Shown: positions 1 through 11,298, counted from the first letter of the stretch. The stretch is 64,000 nucleotides of DNA from Streptomyces sp. NBC_00239 (GCF_036194065.1 NZ_CP108095.1:1860001-1924000), one strand, 5' to 3'. The notes: generated from the sequence alone by a model not told the origin. Program-made: numbers and translations.

Positions 1-885
1 CATCCGCCGGGCGCCGAGGTCCAGGCACGCCTGGACGGCCTCCTCGGGGTCGGCGTGCACCTCGCGCAGCCACCAGCGCGGTGCGTAGGCGCCGATCGGG
101 AGCAGCGCCAGGTCGATGCCCGGGTGACGGCGGCCGATCTCCGCGAACCAGTGCCCGTAGCCGGTGTCGCCCGCGAAGTGCACCCGTCGGCCGGCCGGGT
201 CGGTGAGCACCCAGCCGCCCCACAGGGTCCGGCAGGTGTCGAGCAGGGAGCGCTTGGACCAGTGGTGCGCGGGGACGAAGTCGAAGCGGACGCCGCCCAG
301 TTCCACCGCCTCCCACCAGTCCAGTTCGGTGACGCGGGTGAAGCCGCGCCGCCGGCACCAGCGGGCCAGCCCCGCCGGGACGAGCAGCGGAGTGTCCCGG
401 GGCAGCCGCCGCAGGGTGGGCGCGTCGAGGTGGTCGTAGTGGTTGTGGCTGATGACCACGGCGTCGACGGGCGGCAGGTCCTCCCAGGGGACGCCGACCG
501 GGGTCATCCGGGCCGGCGTGCCGAGGATCCGCCGGGACCACACCGGGTCCGTGAGCACGGTGAGCCCGCCGATCCGGATCACCCAGCTGGCGTGGCCGGC
601 CCAGGTGACCGAGACGGCGCCGGCTCCGGCCGGCGGCAGCGGCGCCGGCGCGTACGGCAGGTCCGGGATGCCGAGGAGACCTTCGGGGGCGGGCCGGAAG
701 GCGCCTTCGCGGGCGAGCCGGGCGAAGGCCCGTACGCCGGGCAGCGGCGAGGTCAGGCGGTCGGCGAACGACCGGGGCCAGGTGCGGAGTTCCCCGAGGG
801 GGCGCACTCCTGGGGCGGCGGCGACGGTCGGTTCCGTGCGCGGCCCGCGGGCCGTGCGCACGGTCTGCTCCGTCTGTTCCGTCAT
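1..885 (-). CDS. MBL-fold metal-dependent hydrolase, NAPE-PLD/UlaG-like (3' end off the window)
   Basis: A zinc-dependent hydrolase of the metallo-beta-lactamase superfamily; the substrate is unknown. About 295 codons are visible and the C-terminus lies beyond the left edge. The metal-binding motif HNHYDHLD begins near residue 147. It is preceded by a strand reading VSVTWAGHASWVIRIGG and a LTDPV segment typical of the NAPE-phospholipase D-like branch. A later stretch, VHFAGDTGYGHWF, supplies the next metal-binding aspartate. The ATG at 885 has GGAG about 12 bases upstream. No signal peptide is visible, so it is probably cytoplasmic. The family assignment is firm; a phospholipase activity is only inference. 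Confidence 0.88.
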   Translation of the reverse strand, partial: MTEQTEQTVRTARGPRTEPTVAAAPGVRPLGELRTWPRSFADRLTSPLPGVRAFARLAREGAFRPAPEGLLGIPDLPYAPAPLPPAGAGAVSVTWAGHASWVIRIGGLTVLTDPVWSRRILGTPARMTPVGVPWEDLPPVDAVVISHNHYDHLDAPTLRRLPRDTPLLVPAGLARWCRRRGFTRVTELDWWEAVELGGVRFDFVPAHHWSKRSLLDTCRTLWGGWVLTDPAGRRVHFAGDTGYGHWFAEIGRRHPGIDLALLPIGAYAPRWWLREVHADPEEAVQACLDLGARRM

Positions 886-928
886 CGGGACGACTCCATT
901 CACGGGCGGTCCGCCTGCCGGCGGGGGT

Positions 929-2155
929 TCAGGACAGGTCGTCGAACACCGATCCGAAGTCGGCCAGGGACCGGGCGACGTGGGGCAGGGCCAGCGGGTC
1001 CGGCGCGGCGAGCGCGGCCAGCCGCTCCTGCGGGGACTCCCCCAGCAGCGGCGCGGTCTCCAGCCGTACGCGCAGGGCACCGAGGTCGTCCGCGAACCGC
1101 TGCCCGCCGGGCGCGGGCCGGCCGAGCCGGGCGCCGAGGTAGTCCTCCAGTTCCAGCGCGTCGCCGACCCGGTGCCGGGCGAGGCCGGCGCGCAGCGGGC
1201 CGAGGTCGGCGTACAGGTGGCGGCCGGCGAGGGGCGGCAGGGCGAGGGCGCCGGCCCGCAGCAGCGCCCGGTGCGCGGCGGCCGCGAGCTGCCCGTGCAG
1301 CCGTGCGGTGGCCCTGCCCCGTACGGCGACGGGGTCCGGCTCGCCGAGTGCGTACGCGGCGGCTCCGGCCACCGGTCCCGCGAGCACCGCGCCCGTCGCG
1401 GTCAGGACGTCGAGGGCCCGGGCGCGCAGCTCCTCGCCGCGGGCGGTGCCGGGGAACCGGGCGACGGCGGCCGGCCAGCCGGCGGGCAGCAGCGCGCCCC
1501 TGAGGTCGGCGAGCACGGTGACCGCCTCGGGGCACATCTCGGCGGGGCTGACCAGCACCGTGTCCTGCGGCCGGTGCAGGGTGTCCCGCCAGGTCTCGTC
1601 GGCGATCACGGCCATGCCCTCGAACACCGCGGCCTCGCAGGCCTCCCGCAGGACTTCCGGCGGGGCGACCGTGGCGGTCGGGTCGTCGGCCACGCTGAGC
1701 AGCAGGACGCGGGGGTCGCCGCCTTCGGCGCGGACCCGGCGTACGGTCTCCAGCAGCGCGTAAGGGTCGGGTACGCCACCGCACTCGGCGGGGGTCGGCG
1801 CGTGGTGGGCGCGGCGGCCCAGCAGCCGCAGCTGCGGGGTCCACCAGGCGGGGCAGGGGCGCGGCAGGAGCACGTCGCCGCCGTGCGCGGCGAGCAGCGC
1901 GAACAGCAGGGCGGGCGCGCCGGGGGCCGCGACCACCTGCCCGGGCGGCGCGTAGAGGCCGCGGCGCGCCCAGAATCCGCTCGCGGCCTCGCGTACGGCG
2001 AGTCCGCCGCCGGGGGGTTCGGGTGCGGTGCGGCCGGCCGCGCCGGCGAGGACGGCGACCAGTTCGGGCAGGGGCGGGAGCCCCGGCTCGGGGGTGGGCG
2101 GGGTGTACCGGACGGGGCCGTGGCCTTCCGGTGCCGTCCGCTGCATCTGCCCCAC
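929..2155 (-). CDS. Aminotransferase class I/II-fold protein without any lysine
   Basis: The sequence follows the fold-type I PLP aminotransferase pattern: ADDPTATVAPPEVL resembles the usual NPTG segment, IADETWRDTL matches the DExY strand, and LRGALLPAGW sits where the SxSKxxxxPGxR motif should be. The Schiff-base lysine is absent there, and the 408 residues contain no lysine anywhere, so an internal PLP aldimine cannot form in the normal way. It may bind PLP or substrate non-covalently, be regulatory, or be a decayed paralog that is still maintained. The start could be GTG at 2155 or ATG at 2146, which has a better-spaced GGGG. It lies about 100 bases downstream of the TIGR03086 gene, on the same strand. 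Confidence 0.85.
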   Translation of the reverse strand: MGQMQRTAPEGHGPVRYTPPTPEPGLPPLPELVAVLAGAAGRTAPEPPGGGLAVREAASGFWARRGLYAPPGQVVAAPGAPALLFALLAAHGGDVLLPRPCPAWWTPQLRLLGRRAHHAPTPAECGGVPDPYALLETVRRVRAEGGDPRVLLLSVADDPTATVAPPEVLREACEAAVFEGMAVIADETWRDTLHRPQDTVLVSPAEMCPEAVTVLADLRGALLPAGWPAAVARFPGTARGEELRARALDVLTATGAVLAGPVAGAAAYALGEPDPVAVRGRATARLHGQLAAAAHRALLRAGALALPPLAGRHLYADLGPLRAGLARHRVGDALELEDYLGARLGRPAPGGQRFADDLGALRVRLETAPLLGESPQERLAALAAPDPLALPHVARSLADFGSVFDDLS

Positions 2156-2254
2156 CGCCCGTTCCGCAGCCCGTTCCGCGTGACTCCTCTGCCCCTTTAT
2201 ACGACAAATGCCGCATTCTGCCCCCTTGGCGGGGATGCGGTGGAGCCGCGCCGC

Positions 2255-2839
2255 TCAGCCCTTGCGCCCGAGGAGGGCCAGCAGCCGGGTCTGCGCGTCG
2301 GCGCCCGGGGGCACCTCCAGCGGCTCGGCGTACATGCCGCTGGCGGCGAGGCCGTCCGCGTACGGCATGACCTCCTTGATCGAGAACTCGACCAGGTCGG
2401 GCGGCAGCCGGTCGTCCGCGCCGATGCCGCGCGCGAGGTCCCAGGCGTGCACCACGACGTCGGCGATCAGCTCGGTGCAGTACGCCATCGCGCGGGTCGG
2501 TCCGTACGAGAGCTGGACGGTGCGCTCCAGCGCACCGGGGGCGGCGAAGGCGGCGGCCGCACCGGCCGCGCCCCGGTCCCAGGCGCCGGCCGGGTCGTCG
2601 CCGAGCAGGTCGCCGGCCAATTCGTCGCCGACGTCGGCGACCGTGCGGCCCTCCGTGACCAGCGGCGGAACCCAGAACTGTTCGCCGGTGACGTGGTTGA
2701 CCAGGTCCCGGACGGTCCAGTCGGTACACGGCGTCGGACGGTCCCACTGGTCGTCCGCCACGGCGTGCACCAGGCCGCCGAAGAGGGCGAGCGCCTCGGA
2801 GTGCTGCGCGAGCACCGGGTCTGCTGCCACGGGTACCAC
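2255..2839 (-). CDS. TIGR03086-type metal-binding protein (maleylpyruvate isomerase N-terminal / DinB-like)
   Basis: About 194 residues forming a DinB/MDMPI-type four-helix bundle. The signature WDRPTPCTDWTVRDLVNHVTG follows a first helix carrying LGGLVHAV. A later helix carries VVVHAWDLARG, whose histidine completes the expected metal site. Members often use mycothiol, but the reaction of this one cannot be read from sequence. I chose GTG at 2839 because GAAGAGG lies just upstream; the open frame runs further to 2968 but that extension is basic low-complexity sequence. It is probably co-transcribed with the lysine-free aminotransferase-like gene and diverges from the methyltransferase gene. 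Confidence 0.85.
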   Translation of the reverse strand: MVPVAADPVLAQHSEALALFGGLVHAVADDQWDRPTPCTDWTVRDLVNHVTGEQFWVPPLVTEGRTVADVGDELAGDLLGDDPAGAWDRGAAGAAAAFAAPGALERTVQLSYGPTRAMAYCTELIADVVVHAWDLARGIGADDRLPPDLVEFSIKEVMPYADGLAASGMYAEPLEVPPGADAQTRLLALLGRKG

Positions 2840-3152
2840 CGTCCTCTTCCCCTGCCGCCTGCGGCGCGACCGCCCGCGGGGCTGCCTTCGCGGCTGCCCC
2901 ACGGGGCCCGTCGCAGGGCCCGACGACCCCTGCGTCCCACTGTCCTCGCACCCGGACTTCCCCGCCACCCGTCACCCCAACCCCCTTGCCCCACAAGACG
3001 GGTGTCCACATCTCAATACGCCTATCTCATATCCCGACATGATCCTCTACGGTGGTGGAGACCGCTTCGGACCGTCGTTCGAGGGCAGCTCGAGCCATTC
3101 GGGACGTTCGAGCCGGTCGTATCGCCACTGCCGACGAGAGGGAGTTGCCGCC
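2840..3152. other. Divergent intergenic region with no gene
   Basis: This gap separates the minus-strand TIGR03086 gene from the plus-strand methyltransferase. I see no convincing gene. The stretch around 3010-3060 is the least GC-rich part and is the likeliest place for promoters, but no clear -35/-10 pair stands out. Confidence 0.4.
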
Positions 3153-3974
3153 ATGAGCGCCGCCGCGCACCGGGAGACCGCCGTCTACACCCACGGGCAC
3201 CACGAGTCGGTGCTCCGCTCGCACCGCTGGCGCACGGCCGCGAACTCGGCCGCGTACCTGCTCGGCGAGCTGCGCCCGGGCATGGCCCTGCTGGACATCG
3301 GCTGCGGGCCGGGCACCATCACCGCGGACCTGGCGGAGCTGGTCGCGCCGGGCCCGGTCACCGCCGTCGACCACGCCGAGGGGGTCCTCGGGCAGGCCCG
3401 CGCGCACGCGGCGGAACGCGGACTGGACACGGTCGAGTTCCGCGTGGCGGACGTGCACGCGCTGGACTTCCCCGACGACTCCTTCGACGTCGTCCACGCG
3501 CACCAGGTGCTCCAGCACGTGGGCGATCCGGTACGGGCGCTGCGCGAGATGCGCCGGGTGTGCCGGCCCGGCGGCATCGTCGCGGCACGGGACGCCGATT
3601 ACGCGGCGATGACCTGGTACCCGGCGTCGCCGGGACTGGAGCGGTGGCAGCGGCTGTACGACGCGGTGGCCCGGGCCAATGGCGGCGAACCGGACGCGGG
3701 GCGGCGGCTGCGGGCGTGGGCCCGCGAGGCGGGCTTCACCGACATCGCCTCCTCGGCGACGTCCTGGTGCTTCGCGAGCGCCGAGGAGCGGGCGTGGTGG
3801 AGCGGGCTGTGGGCCGACCGCACGACGGACTCCGCGTACGGCGAGCTCGCCGTGTCCGGCGGCCACGCGACGCGGGCCGGACTGGACGGGATCGCTGCCG
3901 CGTGGCGCGCGTGGGGGGCGGACCCCGACGCGTGGTTCGCCGTCCTGAACGGCGAAATCCTCTGCCGCGCGTGA
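3153..3974 (+). CDS. Class I SAM-dependent methyltransferase
   Basis: A 273-residue Rossmann-fold methyltransferase. Motif I is LLDIGCGPGTITADL near residues 48-62, the acidic residue after strand 2 is in VTAVDHAEGVL, and the motif after strand 4 is FDVVHAHQVLQHVGDP. This layout matches UbiE/Coq5-type small-molecule methyltransferases. The ATG at 3153 follows GGGAG with good spacing. The acceptor substrate is not predictable. It is the only plus-strand gene in this stretch and seems to be monocistronic, ending next to the palindromic repeat region. Confidence 0.93.
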   Translation: MSAAAHRETAVYTHGHHESVLRSHRWRTAANSAAYLLGELRPGMALLDIGCGPGTITADLAELVAPGPVTAVDHAEGVLGQARAHAAERGLDTVEFRVADVHALDFPDDSFDVVHAHQVLQHVGDPVRALREMRRVCRPGGIVAARDADYAAMTWYPASPGLERWQRLYDAVARANGGEPDAGRRLRAWAREAGFTDIASSATSWCFASAEERAWWSGLWADRTTDSAYGELAVSGGHATRAGLDGIAAAWRAWGADPDAWFAVLNGEILCRA

Positions 3975-4438
3975 TCCGGCCGGGCCGGTACCGGCGGCGC
4001 CACCGCCAGCCCCGCCGAGGCCCGAGCCGCCCCTCAGCCCAGGCGGGCCCCTGCCAGCCGCGCCGACGCCGCGGGGCGCAACCCCCAGCCTCACCGACGC
4101 CGCGGGGCGCAACCCCCAGCCTTGCCAGCGCCGCGGGGCGCAACCTCCGAGCCTCACCGACGCCTTCGGGCGCAACCTCCAGCCTCGCCGGCGCCTTCGG
4201 GCGCAACCTCCAGCCTCGCCGGCGTTTGAGGCGCGGGGTTTGGGGCGGAGCCCCAAGACAACCCGGCTGACGCCGGGCACCGGGCTCCGCCCGGACCCGC
4301 GCCTCAAACGCCGGCGAGGCTGGAGGTTGGGCACCGGCCGGGCTGGAGGTTGCCCGCAGGGCGGCGGCGAGGCTGGAGGTTGGGCGCCGGTGAGGCTCCG
4401 GGGGCTGAGGTGGGGCCCGGGCCGCGGGGCGGTGGGGG
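3975..4438. repeat. Intergenic repeat cluster: tandem about 31-bp units and a 30-bp perfect inverted repeat
   Basis: No gene is supported here. From about 4076 there are five imperfect tandem units of about 31-32 bases, each starting gcgcaac and continuing with a variant of ccagcctcgccggcg. The last unit runs into a perfect 30-bp inverted repeat with arms at 4208-4237 and 4296-4325, centred on a second stem formed from tttggggcggagcccca. The same core recurs at 7.7, 53.2 and 17.9 kb. It can form long stem-loops, and may act as a transcription end between the converging methyltransferase and DUF5107 genes. Confidence 0.85.
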
Positions 4439-6550
4439 TCAGGGGCGGATGCGGAAGTCGTAGGGGAGGGGGAGGGGGGCATTGGTGGCCGAGGCCCAGA
4501 CTTCGCCGAGGGACTCGTCGCCCTCACGGAGATCCGCCACTTCGAACCCCTCGTCGAACACCCGCCGCGCCGCCGCCACATGCCCCTCGGCAACGAGCAA
4601 CCGCGCCGCGAGCAACCGGAACCGCCCCCGCTCCCGCAGGGCCGGCCGCAGCCGTTCCCACACGGCCCGCGCGGCCGCCGGCCGCCGCGCCGCGAGCAGC
4701 GCGGCCAGCGCCTCGCGCCCGAGCGCCGCCTCCGCCGCAGTCCACTCCTGACCGCCGCGACTCTCCTCGCACAGGTCGTCGAACGCCTCCGCGAACCGGT
4801 CGGCCGCCCGGTCCGTGTGCCCGGCCAGCTCGTCGGCCACCGCCAGACACCGCAGCAGCGGCCACCGGGACGGCGCGAGGGCCAGCCCGCGCTCCCAGCT
4901 GCGGACCGCCTGGGCGAGGTCGCCGGCGTGCCACTGCGCGACCCCGAGGTGGTACTCGGTGAGCGGGTCGGCCGGCGCCGTCTCCAGCATGTCCCGCCAG
5001 TGCGGGGCGACCAGGCTCGGCCCGGGCGGAGCCACCCGGCGCGGCACCGGCAGCGCGCCGGTGCGCCACAGCGCGAGCCAGGGTTCCTGCGGGGACTCCA
5101 GGGAGCCCTCCTCGAAGGGCGTGCCGGGCAGCTTGTGGCCGGCCCGCAGCACTTCGAGCGCGCCCCAGCCCGACCCGGCCGCCAGCCGTTCGCGCGGCTC
5201 GGTGTCGGCGTGCGGCAGCCAGGCCGCGTACGCCTCCTCCAGCCGGGCCGCCGGCAGCACTCCGGCCAGCCGCGCGGCGGCCTCCGTACGGGCCGCCGCC
5301 CAGTCCTCGCCGTGGACCAGGGCCGGGTCCGCGGCCAGCGGCCCGTACGCCTCCAGCCAGCTGAGCTCCGACCCGGCGTCCAGCCGTACGTGCTCCAGCT
5401 GGGTGCGGGCGAGGCCCGCCTGGATCTCCGCGTAACCGGGGGTGCCGGGCTCGGTGAGCCACTCCTGCCAGCGGCGCCCGCCGCGGCCCGCGCCCCAGAC
5501 GAAGAGCTTGCGGCCGCGGAGCACCCCGGTCGAGGTCTGCACCAGCCCGCGGCCGTGCTCGTCGAGCGAGGCGATCCAGGGCCGGGCGCCGTCGGCGAGA
5601 TCATAGAAGTAGTCGGCCGGGAACGTGCCGCGCAGCGGGTAGGTGCGGTCGGCGCCGTCCCACTCCGGGACCGGAATCCGCCGCAGGGTGCACTCGTGGC
5701 CGGGGGCGCCTCCCACGCCCGAAGGGCTGTGGCGGAGCCAGGCCCGGTCGGCGGGGGCGAGGACGCGGGTGCCGGGGGCTTCGGGGACGGCGGTGTTCGA
5801 CCACCAGTACACGGGGGCGGGCCGTTCGTGCGGATTGCGGATCCGGACCCCGACGTACAGGAAGCGGGAGTCCGCCGGCAGCCACAGGTCCACCTGGAAC
5901 GGCAGGTCGCGCAGCCGCTCCCACTCCCACAGCCGTACCATCGCCCCGCCGTCGGGGGCCGGTAACACCGCGGCGTGCAGCGGGGCGCAGGCCAGGGCGG
6001 TGTGGCCGGTGGCGCCGATGTTCCACTCGATGCCGCCGGAGAACCAGGCGCCGTTCAGGGCGAACGCGGCGGGCTGTAACACCGGGTTGCGGTAGAGCAG
6101 TTCACGCTCCACCGGGACGGTCCCGCCGCTCACGCCGACCCCGCCGGCTGCCGCGTCGGCCGCCCGGACCCCGCCGGGCCCGTGGTGGCCGCCGGATCCC
6201 TGGGCCCCGAGGGCCCCGACGGCCGCCGTGTCCTTGTGGACGAGGGAGACCACCCGGCCGCCGAGGCCGGGCAGTACGGTCGCCCGCAGCATGCCGTTCT
6301 CGATCACGATCGCGTCGAACTCCCGCTCGGAGCGCTGCCGTTCGTAGCCGTCGAGGATCCGTACGGGCAGCAGGCTGCGGAGCGGCTCGTAGCCGATCTG
6401 GCGCGCCATGTCCCGGGGCAGACCGGCCCGGTCCCGCGCGTCGAGCACGTGCACGCCGTCGGGGGCGCGCAGGGCGGGCAGTGGGTTCTCGGGGCCCAAC
6501 GGGGCCGCGGGCAGGGTGAGTACGGTCATACGGACGGTCGTGGCGGTCAT
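4439..6550 (-). CDS. DUF5107 domain protein with C-terminal TPR-like repeats
   Basis: About 703 residues. The N-terminal half, with segments such as GGRVVSLVHKDTA, GGIEWNIGATGHT and YVGVRIRNPHERPAPVYWWSNTA, is the DUF5107 beta-sandwich fold resembling aldose epimerase-like carbohydrate-binding enzymes. The C-terminal third (YHLGVAQWHAGDLAQAVRSW and onward) looks like tetratricopeptide helices. Members are usually thought to act on carbohydrates, but the substrate is unknown. I favour ATG at 6550; TTG at 6556 has a better-spaced GGAGG and is a real alternative. The arginase-like gene ends about 100 bases upstream on the same strand, so an operon is plausible. Confidence 0.85.
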   Translation of the reverse strand: MTATTVRMTVLTLPAAPLGPENPLPALRAPDGVHVLDARDRAGLPRDMARQIGYEPLRSLLPVRILDGYERQRSEREFDAIVIENGMLRATVLPGLGGRVVSLVHKDTAAVGALGAQGSGGHHGPGGVRAADAAAGGVGVSGGTVPVERELLYRNPVLQPAAFALNGAWFSGGIEWNIGATGHTALACAPLHAAVLPAPDGGAMVRLWEWERLRDLPFQVDLWLPADSRFLYVGVRIRNPHERPAPVYWWSNTAVPEAPGTRVLAPADRAWLRHSPSGVGGAPGHECTLRRIPVPEWDGADRTYPLRGTFPADYFYDLADGARPWIASLDEHGRGLVQTSTGVLRGRKLFVWGAGRGGRRWQEWLTEPGTPGYAEIQAGLARTQLEHVRLDAGSELSWLEAYGPLAADPALVHGEDWAAARTEAAARLAGVLPAARLEEAYAAWLPHADTEPRERLAAGSGWGALEVLRAGHKLPGTPFEEGSLESPQEPWLALWRTGALPVPRRVAPPGPSLVAPHWRDMLETAPADPLTEYHLGVAQWHAGDLAQAVRSWERGLALAPSRWPLLRCLAVADELAGHTDRAADRFAEAFDDLCEESRGGQEWTAAEAALGREALAALLAARRPAAARAVWERLRPALRERGRFRLLAARLLVAEGHVAAARRVFDEGFEVADLREGDESLGEVWASATNAPLPLPYDFRIRP

Positions 6551-6652
6551 GGCCAAGGAGACCTCCCCTTCTCGCCGGGGCGGTTCGTGCCCCAGAGGGA
6601 ATGGAACACGCCACCGCGGCCGGGCAACAGGGGGTCCGCGGATCACGCCGGG

Positions 6653-7558
6653 TCAGGATTGCGCAAAGCCCGCCACGATCGCCCCGGCGAAGAGTCGGCC
6701 GGCCTCCCCCGACGGGTCGAGGTCCGGGTCGTAGATGGTGGCGTTGAGCCCGACACAGCGCGGCGAAGCGATCAACGTCCGCAGCAGTACGGCCAGTTCA
6801 TCGGGCATCAGACCCCCCGGGTCGGGGGCGTCGACGGCCGGCATCACCGTCGGGTCGAGCACGTCCGCGTCGAGGTGCACCCAGAATCCGCGGACCTCCG
6901 AAGCCCGGAAGGCGGCGAGGGCCTCCCGCGCCACCACGGCGGCGCCGCGGGCCCGGATCGCGCCGACCGTCGCGGCCGTGATGCCGAGTCCGGCGAGTTC
7001 GGCGAGGTCCGGGTCGCCGTCCCGGATCCCGAAGAGGCAGATGTCCTCGTCGCGCAGGTAGGGCCGGCGGCCTTCGAGGTCGGTGAGCAGGTCCTGGCCG
7101 CGGCCGGTGGCGAGGGCGAGTTCCTCGCCGGCGGCGGCCCCGACCGGCCCGTTCCGGTCGGTGTTCCCGGGGTGCCGGAAGTCGGCCGACCCGTCGAGCA
7201 CGGCCAGCCCGTACCGGCCCAGGCGGCGCATGGCCAGGTCGGCGCCGAGCTGGATCGAGCAGTCACCGCCGAGCACGACGGGGAACTCCCCCGCCTCCAG
7301 GTGCTTTTCGATGCGGTCGGCGAGGGTGACGGTGTACGCGGCGATCTGCTCGGCGTGGAACACGCCGTCTCCCTCCCGCCAGTCGCCGCGGTCGTAGCGC
7401 GGCGGGACGACGGCGCCGCCGTCGCGGGCGCCGAGGCGGGTCAGCAGGCCGTGTTCGCGCAGCGCCATGGCGAGTTTGTGGCAGCCGGGGACGGTGCCGG
7501 GGGTCGGGGGCCGCAGGCCCAGATTCGACGGGGCGTCGACAAGTACCAGAGTCCGCAT
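6653..7558 (-). CDS. Arginase-family protein with Cys/Ser in place of two metal-ligand histidines
   Basis: A 301-residue ureohydrolase-fold protein. The three metal motifs are recognisable but altered: GGDCS (Cys100) replaces GGDHS, and DGSAD (Ser124) replaces DAHAD. The third, HLDADVLDP (Asp230, Asp232), is intact. As I recall, DcsB of the D-cycloserine pathway, which hydrolyses N-hydroxy-arginine, shows substitutions of this kind, so the protein may still be an amidinohydrolase with an unusual metal site. The ATG at 7558 has GGAGG upstream. It sits upstream of the DUF5107 gene. There are no other cycloserine genes nearby, so no pathway is proposed. Confidence 0.88.
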   Translation of the reverse strand: MRTLVLVDAPSNLGLRPPTPGTVPGCHKLAMALREHGLLTRLGARDGGAVVPPRYDRGDWREGDGVFHAEQIAAYTVTLADRIEKHLEAGEFPVVLGGDCSIQLGADLAMRRLGRYGLAVLDGSADFRHPGNTDRNGPVGAAAGEELALATGRGQDLLTDLEGRRPYLRDEDICLFGIRDGDPDLAELAGLGITAATVGAIRARGAAVVAREALAAFRASEVRGFWVHLDADVLDPTVMPAVDAPDPGGLMPDELAVLLRTLIASPRCVGLNATIYDPDLDPSGEAGRLFAGAIVAGFAQS

Positions 7559-7599
7559 CCCCCCATCCTCCAACGCCCCCCACCCGCCCACCAGACCGC

Positions 7600-7840
7600 C
7601 CTGGGGCGCAACCTCCAGCCGCGCCGGCGTTGGAGGCGCAGCCTCGGGCGGAGCCCATCCCAGCTTCGCCGGTGCCCTGGGGCGCAACCCCAGCCTCGCC
7701 GGCGCCCTGGGGTGCAATTCCCGGCCTCGCCGGCGTTTGAGGCGCGGGGTTTGGGGCGGAGCCCCAGCGGACAACCCGGCTGACGCCGGGCACCGGGCTC
7801 CGCCCGGACCCGCGCCTCAAACGCCGGCGAGGCTGAAGGG
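7600..7840. repeat. Second copy of the dispersed palindromic repeat
   Basis: The 319-base gap 7559-7877 holds no gene. It contains variants of the cagcctcgccggcg unit near 7612, 7671 and 7690. A full copy of the palindrome follows at about 7723-7835, with inverted arms around a tttggggcggagcccca stem, closely matching the element at 4.2 kb. It separates uvrA2 from the arginase-like gene on the same strand, so it may reduce read-through between them. Confidence 0.82.
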
Positions 7841-7877
7841 CGCGCAGGGTTGGCCGGGCTCCGCCCGGGCCCGCGCG

Positions 7878-10289
<2,412 letters not shown>

Positions 10290-10340
10290 CGTCTCTCCAT
10301 CGGTTCGCGGGGCGGCGGCCGCTCGGTCGTCGTGAGCGGC

Positions 10341-10760
10341 TCAGCGGATCTCGTTGATGCGGATGTGGTTGCCCGCCGGGTCGCGGAAGGCGCAGTCGCG
10401 GACTCCGTACGGCTGCTCGATCGGCTCCTGGATGACGTCGGCGCCGCTGGCCTGGAGCTTCTCGAAGGTGCCGTCGAGGTCGGGGGTGGCCAGGATGAGG
10501 CGGGCGTAGGTGCCCTTGGCCATCATCTCGGTGATCGTGCGGCGCTCGTCCTCGGTGAGGCCCGGGTCCATGGCCGGGGGTTCCAGGACGATGTTCGTGC
10601 CGGGCTGGTCGAGGGGCCCGACCGTGATCCAGCGGTTGCCGCCGTACTCGACGTCCTTGCGGACCTCGAACCCGAGGGTGTCGCGGTAGAAGCCCAGGGC
10701 GGCCTCCGCGTCGTCGTGGGGGAGGAACGTGGTGTGAATCGTGATGTCCATGACGATCAC
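10341..10760 (-). CDS. VOC family (glyoxalase/bleomycin-resistance-like) protein
   Basis: About 139 residues with the paired beta-alpha-beta-beta-beta units of the vicinal oxygen chelate fold: DAEAALGFYRDTLGFEV in the first half and FRDPAGNHIRINEI at the C-terminus. Such proteins bind metals or drugs, or act as small dioxygenases or isomerases; the ligand is unknown. GTG at 10760 has GGAG 5 bases away; ATG at 10751 is the alternative. The AraC-type gene ends at 10762, so translation of the two is probably coupled. The pairing with UvrA2 hints at a response to a DNA-active compound, which is inference. Confidence 0.9.
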   Translation of the reverse strand: MIVMDITIHTTFLPHDDAEAALGFYRDTLGFEVRKDVEYGGNRWITVGPLDQPGTNIVLEPPAMDPGLTEDERRTITEMMAKGTYARLILATPDLDGTFEKLQASGADVIQEPIEQPYGVRDCAFRDPAGNHIRINEIR

Positions 10761-10761
10761 G

Positions 10762-11208
10762 CTAGCTCCGGCCCGGCGGCCGCGCTTCTCGATTCCTGAT
10801 CGGTCGCGTCACCTGCTTGGACACGCAGGACGGCATCTCCGCCGCGGTGCCGGCCTCCTGCCGCCGGTAGGCGCTGGGCGACATGCCGACCAGCTCGGTG
10901 AAACGGCTGCTGAAGGTGCCCAGCGAGGCGCAGCCGACCGCGAAGCAGACCTCGGTGACGCTCAGGTCGCCGCGCCGCAGCAGCGCCATGGCGCGCTCGA
11001 TGCGCCGCGTCATCAGATAGGCGTACGGGGGCTCCCCGTAGGCGAGCTTGAACTCCCGGCTGAGGTGCCCGGCCGACATGTGCACCCCGCGGGCCAGCGC
11101 CTCGACGTCCAGCGGCTGCGCGTACTCCCGGTCGATCCGGTCGCGGACGCGCCGCAGCTGCGCGAGGTCGCGCAGGCGCTGGGCGGCGTCGGGTCTGCTG
11201 GTCATCAT
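10762..11208 (-). CDS. AraC-family transcriptional regulator
   Basis: A 148-residue protein consisting essentially of the double helix-turn-helix AraC DNA-binding domain. The first HTH is around LDVEALARGVHMSAGHLSREF; the second is LSVTEVCFAVGCASLGTFSSRF followed by the typical GMSPSAYRR. It lacks a large ligand-binding domain. The start is ATG at 11208 or 11205, with no strong ribosome-binding site, so translation may be leaderless or weak. Its position directly ahead of the VOC gene suggests it controls the VOC-uvrA2 pair. Confidence 0.92.
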   Translation of the reverse strand: MMTSRPDAAQRLRDLAQLRRVRDRIDREYAQPLDVEALARGVHMSAGHLSREFKLAYGEPPYAYLMTRRIERAMALLRRGDLSVTEVCFAVGCASLGTFSSRFTELVGMSPSAYRRQEAGTAAEMPSCVSKQVTRPIRNREARPPGRS

Positions 11209-11298
11209 CGAAATCGTGCCACACCGGCCGGCCGGACGGCCGGGGAAGAGCCGGTTTCGCCGACCCGGAAAGGCCCGCCGGTGCTGCCCGTCCCCGCG

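Noticed and set aside
443..4270. A 1275-codon open frame on the plus strand across the first four genes
   Set aside because: It is an antisense shadow of high-GC genes. It has no domain logic, and the minus-strand frames carry the recognisable motifs (HNHYDHLD, DETW, NHVTG).
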